DNA from: Abelmoschus esculentus
Taxonomy: Eukaryota > Streptophyta > Magnoliopsida > Malvales > Malvaceae
Direction of reading: 5' to 3'
Length of the DNA stretch: 64,000 nt
Assembly: GCA_035048815.1 (NCBI GenBank)
Contig: JAUCBN010000020.1
Span: forward strand, 2,673,501-2,737,500
Within the stretch, counting starts at the first letter, position 1. Each line of letters begins with the position of its first letter. The notes below the pieces were generated by a model. It made no database searches. It was not told the origin of the DNA and saw nothing but the letters and a program-made list of their open reading frames with translations. Below, in pieces: positions 45,322 through 56,794 of the stretch. The position numbers and the translations under genes were made by a program.

Positions 45322-47406
45322 ATGAAGAACCGTTTTCTAGACAAGGTGGAAGCCAACCTCCGAATCCGACGATGGTCAAAGGAAACCCAATATCAGAAGG
45401 GAGACAGCATAATGGAAGGTGAAAGGACCGATCTCAGCGATTTTACACGTATTGCTTCGACGCAAAATCAGTTACAAGAGCTGAAATATATATTGGATCA
45501 GTGGGACGATGACACTAAAAGTTTGTTCTTCGCCAATTACGGAGACCTGCCATACCTGCTTGATGTCAGCATTGATAAGGCGTTATTTCGAGCCCTGGCC
45601 CAATTCTAGAATCTCTCGTATATTTGTTTTACGATGGGAGATGTCGATATCACACCAACTATGGAAGAATATACTGCCCTAATCCAATGTTCGAGATTCC
45701 AGTCAGATAAGGTGTATTTTAAACCGCCTGATTCGCCTGCTTTCCAGAAAAGGTTGTTAAAACTGACCGGAAAAAATGAGCAATGGGCGAAGTCCCGAAT
45801 CAAGGAGAAGGGTGAAACCAAATGCATCGCCTAGAGGGATATTCGGGATTTAATTCAAACAGAGACTAAATGTGAAAAGCAGGTTAAAATGTTTGCACTG
45901 GCCATCTATGGGTTAGTCATCTTTCCCAAGTCGCTCGGGTACATAGATGATGTCGTTATGGAGTTATTTGATTACCTCGATAAAGGTATTACTCCGGTTC
46001 CCTCCATCCTCGCCGAGACTTTCCGATCGCTTACCGCTTGTAGAAGAAGTGGTGAAGGAAGGTTTATTGGTTGCGCTCAACTTTTGCTTGTATGGTTCCA
46101 TAGTCACTTTTGGAAGCCGGAAAGTTTCTTCGACCATTATTCACCGATAAGGGATTTGGCACATACCCAAAGACCCGAGAATATCCCATATGATTAGTGG
46201 AAAGCCATTCTACGCAACTTACGGGAGGGGGATATCGTGTGGAAGGCTAGTTGGTTCTTTCCTCATGAAATCACGTACAGTTGCGAAGGTTATGACTGGG
46301 TCCCCTTACTTAGTATATGGGGGGCAACAGGATACGCGCCATTGATGGTCTCCCGCCAGTACAGGTCGAGACAATTTATCCCAGCAACGAGAGGGCTGGC
46401 CACGTGTGACTTCCCATATAAGGGAAGGGATTACAAAATGGTCGTTGCTGCCATCGCGAAGGCATGGAAGTACCCTTTGAAAATGGAACCGTTTGACGAG
46501 AAACCTAGAGTTACTCCGGAGTATCGCCGATGGAGGAACCGGAGAATCGATGATGAGGTACCGATTCGAGACTCGGAAGTCAGTATACCGTTAGAGGAGC
46601 AACTCCGAGTAAATCCTTCCGACATGGAGATCGTCGGGCAGGACTTTGAAGGAAAATATATTAACATGGAGATGAGGTTATCGAGGTTGGAAAATGAGAA
46701 AAACCAACTAGAGTTTGGAATTCAATCTCAGGAGCTAGAAATGCAGAGACTAAAAAAGGGTAAAAGTAGAGCGGAGGAAGACCTGAGTAACCTACAGGGA
46801 GGATATAAAAAGCTTCGAGAGTCGACAAAATATGCAGACCTTAGGAGTTCTTTTGCAGACTGGAAGCTTGAAATCCGGGAAGAAAAAAGAAAGGTACGGT
46901 ATTGGGAAAGCAAATTTAATGAGGCACAGAGTCAACAGGCACTTGATCAAGAAGAGTTGGCTCGTGTTAGAACTGAAAATGCTGGCTTGAGAGGTCGGAT
47001 CATCGATCTGGAGGAGAATCTACAAAATTATCACCAGATTTCGGTAGCTCAACTGGAAGTAAGCCTAGAGGAAAATGAGAGTTTGAAAAGACAAATTAGA
47101 GAAATAGAGGCAGTTATGCAGGCTTGCAGAGCACAATTGAATTACATGGAAGAGTTACGTCAATGGGATGAACAATAATGGAAGGCTCGGGTTAACGAAA
47201 CGCGGGAACAAGTCCAGAGCAGAGACCGTACAATGTCAGAGGCCTTAGTACAAATTCGGGAAGTAGCCTAACACTTACAAACGTTAGCGGTCCAGGCTGA
47301 AGTTCTTAGCCTGCAATTTGAAGCAGAATCAAACAAGGGCATGAAGCTCGCATCACTCCTAAAAAAGATCAAGGTTTTGGGAATAAAGGCCAAGCAGTAT
47401 ATGTAA
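45322..47406 (+). pseudogene. Tat/Ogre ORF1 (plant-mobile-domain-like plus coiled coil), interrupted by stops
   Basis: One reading frame runs 695 codons from ATG 45322 to TAA at 47404-47406 with no frameshift. It is interrupted by in-frame stops at 45607, 45832, 46195, 47176 and about 47269. The first 430 codons (LYILDQW-like, then FAIAIYGLVIFPKSLGYID-like and IWGATGYAPLMVSRQY) resemble the DUF7745/plant mobile domain group. The rest is a long coiled coil (MEMRLSRLENEKNQLEFGIQ onward). Ogre-type elements carry an extra ORF upstream of gag, of unknown role. The first two stops sit where tryptophan is expected in the family. Confidence 0.8.
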
Positions 47407-47681
47407 AGCGCGACCCGCCTTGTATATAGAAAGCCTTGTTCTAGAACGAGCTTCCTTTTCAAAGTTGTATCAAGATCAACACCTTTTTGTAAAATATTTT
47501 GCAATGTTAATATAATGTATCGGTTTGCATAAACATTCCATCATTTTAGTTGCATTCATGCATTATCACATTTATTTTTATTATTTTTATGATCCTAATA
47601 TTCCAGGATATTATCAATGCAGTAATACTGGAACCTGATCAAATCCAACACACACATTTTACCCGATTTAGATCCAAAAGA

Positions 47682-49204
47682 ATGGAAGAAAGACTAGCCA
47701 AAATCGAACAAGCTTATGAGAAAATGAAGCGAGACATGGAAAACAAGTTGGATAAAGCATAACAGGATACGCGTACTCACATTTCTCAAACCCAGGATGA
47801 ATTGCTCGACAAGATTGCGCAGTTGTTAGAAAGAAAAGAGCCGGAGAAAATGAAAGGAATCGCTAAAGAAAAAGGCACAGTAGCCGATAACTCGGAAAGT
47901 CCTCTCCCCGCCCATGGATCAGTTGAAATTCCCAAAGGGCAGACCAATCAAACTGAAACTCATCTTCAAGGAGGGTTAGTAATCCATAATCCCAACGATT
48001 ACACAGTGCCCGATTTCAATGAAATAGAGAAAGCTAGAGTCGAGTTACCGAAGGAACTCGAGGATAGATGCAAACAGTTGGAAAAAAGTTTAAAGCAATG
48101 GAAAATGTCGACCAATTCCCCAGAATGGAGGCTAGGGAACTAAGCTTAGTACCGGAAGTCGTATTGCCCCCGAAATTCAAAATGCCAGATTTCGAGAAAT
48201 ACAACGGGACTACCTGCCCTGATGCTCATCTGACTATGTACGTCAGGCGTATGACCGGGTACATTTACAATGATCCTTTGTTAATACATTGCTTTCAAGA
48301 CAGCCTAATAGGCTCCGCGGCAAGATGGTATAATCAGTTAAGCCGTTCAAGAATTAGCTCCTGGAAAGACTTGGCCCAGGCCTTTGTACGTCATTATAGC
48401 CATGTGATTGATATAACCCCTGATCGGGTTACTCTTCAGAATATGGAAAAGAGGCATGATGAAAGTTTCAGACAGTATGCGCAACGATGGAGGGACGTAG
48501 TCGCACAAGTCCAACCACCACTATCGGAGAAGGAAATAGTAATGCTCTTCGTAGGGACACTAAAAAAACCCTTCCTTGGTAGAATTTTGGGAGGTGCAAC
48601 AAAAGATTTCTCGGACATCATCATGAATGGCGAGATGATAGAACAGGCCATTCGCAGTGGAAAGCTTGAAGACGAGGAATCTTCAAAGAAACCCTATTAC
48701 AATAAGAAGAATAACGAAGGTGGAGATACCAGCGTCCATAACGTCAGTTATTCCAAGGCATCAGCATGGCAACGCAAGGCCGCATCATCGAGCACGCAGA
48801 AACCAAAACAAAATCAGAATCAGAAAACGGAAAAAGAATTCACGCCTATTCCAATATCTTATGGTGAACTTTTCAAGAACCTGTACAATGCGCACGTCGT
48901 GTCGCCCTTTTATATGAAACCGATACAGCCACCATATCCGAAGTGGTACAACCCGAATACTCAATGCAAGTATCATGCTGGAGCAGTAGGGCATTCGATT
49001 GAAGATTGCATCGGTTTCAAGAAGCTTATTGAAAAGCTTATGCAGATAGAAGTGGTGCGGTTTGATGATCCTGCAGGAACCGCTGAGACGGGCAATCCGT
49101 TACCTAATCATGCAGATCCCGTGGTGAACGCGATTGTAGATCAAAGCAACAGGAGGACCAAATACAGAGTGGAGGAAGTGAGATCACCACTAAAATGGGT
49201 ATGA
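47682..49204 (+). pseudogene. Tat/Ogre gag
   Basis: Starts near ATG 47682 (MEERLAKIEQAYEKMKRDME coiled coil) with a stop at 47761 and a frameshift near 48070-48140. The main frame (48068-49204) contains the retrotransposon gag core: PKFKMPDFEKYNGTTCPDAH, then MYVRRMTGY, FQDSLIGSAARWYNQLSR, RISSWKDLAQAFVRHYSHV and FRQYAQRWRDVVAQVQPPLS. A CxxHxxxxHxxxxC-like CKYHAGAVGHSIEDC (about 48964-49008) serves as the nucleic-acid-binding knuckle. Confidence 0.88.
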
Positions 49205-49286
49205 AAAATGTTAGTTGCCAGAGGCATGACCACCAGCATCTGGAGGTATAAAAGCCCTCAGTCAATCTTGTCCCTATCATAATACG

Positions 49287-50993
49287 ATGGACCATATGAT
49301 AGGAGGTTGCACAGAGTTCAAAGCTTTAGTGCAAGAATTGATCAACAATAAAGAGACTGAATTCTTTGAAGAGCAAGTATCTGGAGCGACGGAGGTTTGC
49401 GCTTCGGAGCCAAACAATGCCAAGAAGGTCCCGTTCTTGGTAATTTCAGAACCCAAAAAGTCTGAAGGGAGTAAAGCTGCGAAAACCAGATTGTCTGTTC
49501 AGGCACCGCAACCTTTCCCTTTTCATGATTCAAAGAGAGTTCCATGGAAGTACGATTGTCAAATCACGCATCACGAGGACCCTCTAAAAGCTACATCAGA
49601 GGCGGTAAATGATGTGACGTTCCATACAAGAAGTGGAACACAATATGGCTATAAAGGAAACAAAGATGAAAGGGAAGGCTCCGATTGTGGAACCACAAAG
49701 AAATGTTTTTCAAGAGCCCGAATCGTCAGTCAATGAGCCGGTGAAGGAGGACGAAATGAAAGAATTCTTAAAGTTTTTAAAGCACAGTGAATATAATGTT
49801 TTCGAGCATCTCCGAAGGTTACCTGCTCGTATATCCATACTTACGTTGCTGCTTAGTTCAAAAGCTCACCGAAATGGACTATTGAAGGTGCTCAATGAGA
49901 CTTTTGCTCCTAATGATATATCAGTGAATAAGCTCGACAGACTGGTGAACAATTTGAACGCCAACAACTTCATTCACTTCAATGATGATGAGATCCCTTC
50001 AGGGGGCATGGGATCTACCAAGGCTTTATACATCACTACTCGCTGCAAAGGATATATTTTGCCAGGAGTGTTGGTAGACAATGGGTCCGCCTTAAACGTA
50101 ATGCCATTGAACACATTGAATAGACTTCCGATAGACAATACTCACATGAAGGCCTGTAGCACCATTGTACGCGCCTTCGACGGGACAGAGCGAAATGTAG
50201 TGGGAAGAATGGATATACCACTACAAGTGGGACCTAATACTTACAACGTCGATTTTCTAGTAATGGACATCAAACCCAATTATAATTGTCTACTAGGAAG
50301 GCCATGGATCCACTCTGCAGGGGCCGTACCATCATCGTTGCATCAGAAAGTAAAATTCATCTTTGATGAAAGACTGGTTACAATCAATGCTGAAGAGGAC
50401 ATCATAGCCTCTATCACGAGTGATGCACCTTATCTGGAAACTGATGAGAAGGCACTCGAATGTTCTTTTCGATCATTTGAGTTTGTTAGCGCCACTTTTG
50501 TTGCCGAGGGAAATAAAATCCCTACACCAAAACTATCTAGAACCACGAGAATGAGAGTTAAACTGATCCTAAGGCGAGGAGCTCGAGTGGGTAGAGGGCT
50601 CGGAAGACGCCTACAAGGTCGAGCTAAGGCACCAACCGTCATCAAAAAACAAGACCGCTTTGGCTTGGGATACAAGCCAACTGCGGATCAGATGAGAAAA
50701 GAAATTTTGAAAAAACAAGAAAGAAGAAAAGCTCGTTTGCAAGGAAAGGAGGTTAGCTGGGAACCTATGACATTTCCTCTATTGTCCCAGAGTTTCGTCT
50801 TTGGAGGAATTATGTATCCAGAAGCAGAAGAAGCCGAGCTAAGGAAATTGATGGGAAAATTAGACATCAATGCTATCACCGAAGAAGGAAACGCTGGAAC
50901 ATACCCCGGTAGAATCACGCCATCTACACCAGGAACTACTCTAAATAATTGGACTGCAGAAGAGTTACCTATGGTTTTTAGGAAGTTTTCAGA
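49287..50993 (+). pseudogene. Tat/Ogre protease and G-patch-like region
   Basis: After a short spacer frame (49287-49736) the 454-codon frame from 49633 includes a retropepsin-like domain with VDNGSALNVMP (about 50077-50109) and NYNCLLGRPWIHSAGAVPSS. It is followed by VGRGLGRRLQG and KKQDRFGLGYKPT (50587-50690), a glycine-rich G-patch-like segment found in this lineage. The frame is open up to the intron donor at 50994. Confidence 0.85.
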
Positions 50994-51185
50994 GTAATGT
51001 TCAAAACACTATTGTTAATCTAGCCCGAGAGTAGCAAGAATCTTTTAGTAAAAAGGGCTCAAAACTACTATGTTTATAATAAAATAAAACTTTTTGTTGT
51101 AAAGTTTTTTGCCACTATTATTTTTCTTTTTTACAATTGAATTTCAAATTCTTAATGAGTGTGTTCAAATAAGATTTTATTTTAG
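50994..51185 (+). other. Spliceosomal-type intron inside pol (192 bp)
   Basis: GTAATG at 50994 and a T-rich TTTTATTTTAG acceptor ending at 51185. Removing it joins ...KFS-GA with G-TCCCCAGATATT, giving an in-frame E-S-P-D-I-E. Without splicing, the frame stops at 50995-50997. An intron before RT is a known feature of Ogre elements. Confidence 0.75.
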
Positions 51186-53100
51186 GTCCCCAGATATTGA
51201 ACTATCAAATGATACTGAAGTTGATTTAGAGCTTATCTTCGAAAAGGAGGTGTGTCTAGGGGAGTCTACAGAACTTGATGATGACCAAGACTACGAGCTG
51301 CCTCCTGACTTGTTGAGACTGATAGAACAAGAAGAAAAACAAATCCAACCGCATAAGGAGTCTGTAGAAATTGTGAGTCTGGGAAATAATGAAGAAAGCA
51401 AGAAAGTTAAAATCGGCACGTGTATTACGGCCGAAACTAGACAAGACTTGGTCAATTTGCTCCAAGAATTCAAGGGTGTTTTCGCTTGGTCCTACCAGGA
51501 CATGCCTGGTTTAAGCACAAACATCGTGGTACATAAGCTTTCCATAAGAGAAGAATGCAAACCAGTTCAACAAAAACTACGAAGAATGAGACCTGATGTA
51601 TTGCTGAAAATAAAAGAAGAAGTGAAGAAGCAATATGATGCTGGATTCCTCCAAGAAATAAAATACTCAGAATGGGTAGCTAACATAGTACCGGTACCCA
51701 AGAAGGATGGAAAAGTCCGCATGTGTGTCGACTATAGAGACTTGAACAAAGCCAGTTCGAAGGATAATTTTTCGTTGCCGCACATCGACACTCTAGTCGA
51801 TAACACAACAAAACATTCTTTGTTCTCCTTTATGGATGGATTTTCAGGTTACAATCAAATAAAAATCTATCCATCCTGATGATATGCACAAAACAACATT
51901 TGTGACATAATGGGGAACCTTCTGTTATAAGGTAATGCCCTTTGCACTTAAGAATGCTGGGGCAACGTACCAACGAGCTATGGTGGCCCTGTTTCATGAC
52001 ATGATGCACAAAGAAATCGAAGTCTACGTTGATGACATGATCGCTAAGTCGCGGACCGAAGACGAGCATATAAGTGTCTTAAGAAAACTTTTCTTGAGAT
52101 TAAGAAAATTCCAATTGAAGCTAAATCCTGCCAAATGCACATTCGGAGTTGCATCGGGAAAACTGTTGGGCTTCATAGTCAGCGAAAAGGGCATCGAGGT
52201 TGACCCTGACAAAGTCAAAGCCATCCAAGAGCTATCGCCTCCACACACTCAAAAACAAGTGAGAGGTTTCCTAGGAAGGTTGAATTACATTGCTCGGTTC
52301 ATTTCACAATTAACTGAAAGATGTGATCCTATCTTCCGACTCTTAAAAAAGCATAATCTCGGCGAATGGGACGACGAGTGTCAGGAAGCTTTCGATAAGA
52401 TCAAATATTATTTGACAAACCCGCCAGTTTTGGTGCCACCAGTACCGAATAGACCGCTAATTTTGTATTTAACGGTCTTCGAGAAATCCATGGAATGTGT
52501 GTTAGGCCAACACGATGACTCGGGCAGAAAAGAAAAAGCGATCTACTACCTCAGCAAGAAGTTTACAGACTGCGAAGTGAGGTACTCACCAGTTGAAAAA
52601 GCCTGTTGCGCTTTAGTTTGGACAACAAAAAGACTGAGACAATACATGTTGTATCATACAACGTGGCTGATCTCAAAGCTCGATCCTCTCAAATATTTGA
52701 TGAAGTCCACTGCGCTGACAAGCAGAATGGCTAGATGGCAGATCCTATTGTCTGAATTTGACATCGTGTATGTTAATCAAAAGGCCATAAAAGGGAGCGC
52801 CATAGCAGACTTCCTTGCTAGTCGGGCTTTAGAGGACTACGAACCTCTAAATTTTGACTTCTCCAACGAAGATTTGATGTGTGTTGAAGGAGATGTCGCA
52901 AGTGACGACCATTGGAAATTGAATTTTGATGGTGCTTCCAATGCCACCGGTAAAGGAATTGGAGCAGTACTAGTATCCCCAGAAGGTGACTGTTACCCCT
53001 TCGCCAGTAAGCTCGACTTTGATTGCACCAACAATGTAGCAGAATATGAAGCATGCATTATGGGAATCCGAGCGACCATCGATCGAAAAATTAAATAGTT
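51186..53100 (+). pseudogene. Tat/Ogre RT, RNase H and start of second RNase H
   Basis: RT motifs: VRMCVDYRDLNKASSKDNFS, FSFMDGFSGYNQIKIYPS, then after a stop/frameshift at 51880-51935 VMPFALKNAGATYQRAMV and the intact catalytic YVDDM (about 52024-52038). RNase H follows (LILYLTVFEKSMECVLGQHD, KAIYYLSKKFTDCEVRYS). The second, archaeal-type RNase H begins WKLNFDGASNATGKGIGAVL (about 52912) with NNVAEYEACIMGI; its end runs past a TAG at 53096 and further stops. Confidence 0.9.
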
Positions 53101-54366
53101 GAAGGTACACGGAGATTCAATGCTCGTGATTTACCAGCTTCGAGGAGAATAAGGCACTAGAGACCCCAAGTTGATGGAATATCGAAATTTGGTCCTTGAC
53201 TTGATTAAGTCATTTTATGAAATAACCTTCCACTATTTGCCACGAGAGGACAACCAAATGGCAGACGCTTTGGCTACATTGTCATCATTGATTCATGTGA
53301 ATCAACCATCAGATTTGAGGCCGATACAGATGAGTATATATAACTCTCCAGCCTACTGCTATAATGTTGAAGAGGACGAAAATAATGAATGTCCTTGGTA
53401 CCACGATATCTTGCAATACATAAAGAATCGTGAGTATCCTAAAGAAGCTTCAGAAAATGAGAAAAGGACATTGCGAAGACTAGCAATTGACTACGTCCTA
53501 GACGGCGAGATATTATACAAAAAGAGAAAAGACCAGATATTGCTACGATGTGTGAATGCCACCAAAGCTAAGATGATCCTCGAAGAAGTACATGAGGGTG
53601 TCTGTGGAACCCATGCTAACGGGTTCACCATGGCAAGACAAATCATGAGGTTCGGATACTATTGGCCCACAATGAAGAGTGACAGCGTTGAGTACGCTAA
53701 AAAATGTCACAAGTGTCAAATATATGCGGACAAGATTCACGTTCCTCCATCACCTCTGCATGTGATGACATCCCCTTGGCCGTTTTCCATGTGGGGCATG
53801 GACGTCATTGGGCCTATTTCACCAAAGGCTTCCAATGGTCATCGATTCATATTTGTCGTCATCGACTATTTCACTAAGTGGGTGGAGGCAGCTACTTATG
53901 CGAATGTCACCAAAGTAGTAGTAAGCAGATTCCTCAAGAAGGAAATCATACGCCGATATGGAATGCCAGAAAGCATTATATCTAATAATGCATTGAATCT
54001 GAACAAGACTATAGCGGAAGTCTGCAAGCAATACAATATACGGTATCATAATTCCTCGCCATACCGTCCGCAGATGAATGGAGCAGTGGAAGCAGCCAAC
54101 AAAAACATCAAGATGATTGTGGGGAAGATGGTAGAAACTTATCGAGACTGGCATGAGAAGCTACCGTTTGCCCTGTTCGCATATAGAACATCAGCTAGAA
54201 CTTCTACTGGGGCAACTCCTTTTTCCCTAGTCTATGGGATGGAGGCAGTTTTACCTATAGAAGTCGAAATCCCTTCCTTAAAAGTTTTGTCTGAGCTAAA
54301 GCTAGATGAGGCAGAATGGGTGCAAACCAGACATGACCAACTCGCTTTAATTGAGAAAAAAGATTA
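53101..54366 (+). pseudogene. Tat/Ogre second RNase H end and integrase
   Basis: The frame from 53171 contains the RNase H tail PREDNQMADALATLSS, then integrase. Zinc-binding H-H-C-C: GVCGTHANGFTMARQIMRFG, YAKKCHKCQIYAD. The core has GMDVIGPISP (first Asp) and NGAVEAANKNIK (Glu), but the second catalytic position reads ISNNALNLN where active integrases have DN, so it is probably inactive. A TAA follows at 54364-54366. Confidence 0.9.
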
Positions 54367-54675
54367 AGGACCATCCGACATGGGCAAAAGTATCAGAAAC
54401 GGATGATGAGAGCCTTTAATAAAAAGGTTCGTCCACTAATTTTTCGAGAAGGGGATCTAGTTCTGAAGAAGATTCTCCCTATACAGAAAGACTTCCGAGG
54501 CAAATGGATGCCGAATTGGGAAGGACCGTACGTATTAAAGAAAGCCTTCTCAGGAGGAGCATTAATCCTAACTGAAATGGATGGAAAAGATCTACCCAAC
54601 CCTATGAACTCAGACTCAGTCAAGAAGTACTTTGCCAGAAAGCCCCTAGACACACGAATATACCCTTCAAGATAG
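54367..54675 (+). pseudogene. Tat/Ogre integrase C-terminal piece
   Basis: A continuation in another frame: MRAFNKKVRPLIFREGDLVL and KWMPNWEGPYVLKKAFSGGA match the usual C-terminal integrase segment of this lineage, ending TAG 54673-54675. Confidence 0.8.
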
Positions 54676-55334
54676 CTCTGAAATGCTGGATAGTCAAATA
54701 TCTGGGGCATCAAAATTTTGTCTTTTTGTATTTTACTGTTATCAGTAACTACTTTTTGTTGTCAATGAAACTTTTGTTAATAAAAAATATATCAAATTTT
54801 TGTGTTCATACATTTTTTCTGAAATTTCCTAAAAGCACAGGAACTAGAAGCAACCTTACACAGGATAGTGTACCTTGTTAAGAGATGCTATGAAAACAGA
54901 ACATACAGCATCCAAACAGATTGGACTCAGATAATCTCGCCTGGTGACAAAGACACAGCTATCAAAGTGTCAACAACCAATCAAGACAGTTAATCAAGCA
55001 ATTTCTGCGGAAAAAAATCACTGTCATATGCATCTTGCATCTCATGCTAGGGGAATGCATGCATACATCATACATGTTATGATTAGAATCATGCGGTGCA
55101 TGCTAACCCTAACAGTTTGAATCCATTTGCAAAAGTGTTACAGATCTTGTCTCTCCAGCAAGCAATGGAACAGACGAACGTAGCATCGTCATCAAAGGCA
55201 CTTCGATAGAATAGTGCATCTCTATTCCAAACTACGACCCTTCATCGGTGGTGCAGGTAAGAATCCTCATCCTTTGCACTCACTGTTACTCAGTAAATAC
55301 AATATTTGGTGAAAAAAAGTAAAACCAATGAGCG
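54676..55334 (+). other. Tat/Ogre 3' untranslated zone, first part
   Basis: No coding sequence. The region between the end of pol and the tandem arrays. Confidence 0.5.
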
Positions 55335-55860
55335 AAAAGGACTATTCAAATGTCCATTGAAACCCATTTTCACGAATGGTCAAAGGAAATCAATCCCTTT
55401 GAATAAATCCAATCTCAGGGTTGGCACCAACTGATTGTACCCAGGGAAATGGTACAACTAGCCCGGGGCAAACGGCCACCGGTAAAGGCGAGTCAAATCC
55501 GCTGACCCCTGTGCATTTGGGAAAAATGCATTAAAAAGGACTATTCGAATGTCCATAAAAATCCATTTTCACGAATGGTCAAAGGAAATCAATCCCTTTG
55601 AATAAATCCAATCACAGGATTGGTACCAACTGATTGTACCCAGGAGAATAGTACAACTAGCCCGGGGCAAACGGCTACCGGTAAAGGCAGGTCAAATCCG
55701 TTGATCCCTGTGCATTTGGAAAAAATGCATAAAAGAGGATTATTCAAATATACTTTAAAATCCATTTTCAAAAATGGTCAAAGGAAATAAATCCTTTGAA
55801 AAACTTCAATCTCATGAATTTACTCAAAGAAATAGTACAGCTAGCCTAAAGTCAAGGCTA
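55335..55860 (+). repeat. 199-bp tandem array in the Tat/Ogre 3' region
   Basis: Two full units start at about 55335 and 55534, and a partial third at 55733, all with ATTTTCACGAATGGTCAAAG or close variants and the TAGCCCGGGGCAAACGGC block. The period is 199 bp. Confidence 0.88.
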
Positions 55861-56510
55861 CCAGTAAGGATCACGCTTCTTCGTCAGTGTAGCAGCATGC
55901 AAACTCATTCTCAAATGGTGCTTCTTCGTCAGTGTAGCAGCATCAGAACTCCGTTAGATCATGCTTCATCAGTGTTGCAACTAAATTGAGTGTCAGAACT
56001 CAACGTCCTTAGATCTCGCTTCTCTGGCAGTGTTGTAAGTGGATCAAAAAAAAAGGTGTTTCCCATCTAGGCGGCAGTGTTATAGATGGATCCGATAGAT
56101 CACGCTTCTTCGTCAGTGTTGCAGCTTGAAGATGACAAAAATCGTTGTCAGATCTCGCTTCTCCGGCAGTGTTGTAAATGGATCAAATGACACTTCCCAT
56201 CTCACGGCAGTGTTGTAGATGGATCAAACAAACCATGTTTCTTCGTTAGTGTTGCAGCTTGAAGATGACAGAACTCATCGTCAGATCTCGCTTCTCCGGC
56301 AGTGTTGCAAGCAGATTGAATGTTGTTCCCAATCTCAGCGTCAGTGTTGCAGATGAACCAGATAGATTGTGCTTCGTTAGTGTTGCAGTTTAATCGAGCA
56401 TCAAAACTCCTCGCCAGATCTCGCTTCCTCAATGGTGAAGCTAGATCAGACATCAGTGCTCGTACCAGACCATGCTTCCCCGAAAGTGTTGCAGCCAGGT
56501 CAAGTCCTCG
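55861..56510 (+). repeat. 44-bp monomer array with three-monomer higher-order period
   Basis: More than a dozen units share GCAGTGTTGCAG or close variants. Units alternate among three types: TCGCTTCTCCGGCAGTG, TTCCCATCTCACGGCAGTG, and CTTCTTCGTCAGTGTTGCAG followed by CTTGAAGATGACAGAACTC. The TCGCTT type recurs at 56016, 56155, 56288 and 56421, that is every 133-139 bp, so three 44-46-bp monomers form a higher-order unit. Confidence 0.85.
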
Positions 56511-56794
56511 ACAAAAATGATAGCATCATCATGACTCAAGTTTTGTGACGTCTTCTCCAACAGATCGTCAGTTTTGAAGGTTTTGTCGACAAGGTCAGTG
56601 GAGTAGATCAAGTTAAACTCCAGAAGAAAAGGCGGTGGTCACCGAAAACCCCAAAACCTTACCAAAAAACCCCAACCACACCAAAAGAGCCCTTACCTTA
56701 CCAAAGAAAAACCCTGAGGCCATACCAGAGTAAATGGGTTGTTTTTTATCTTTGCTCTATTTTCGTTACACAACAATGAGCAAAGAGGGGCAGT

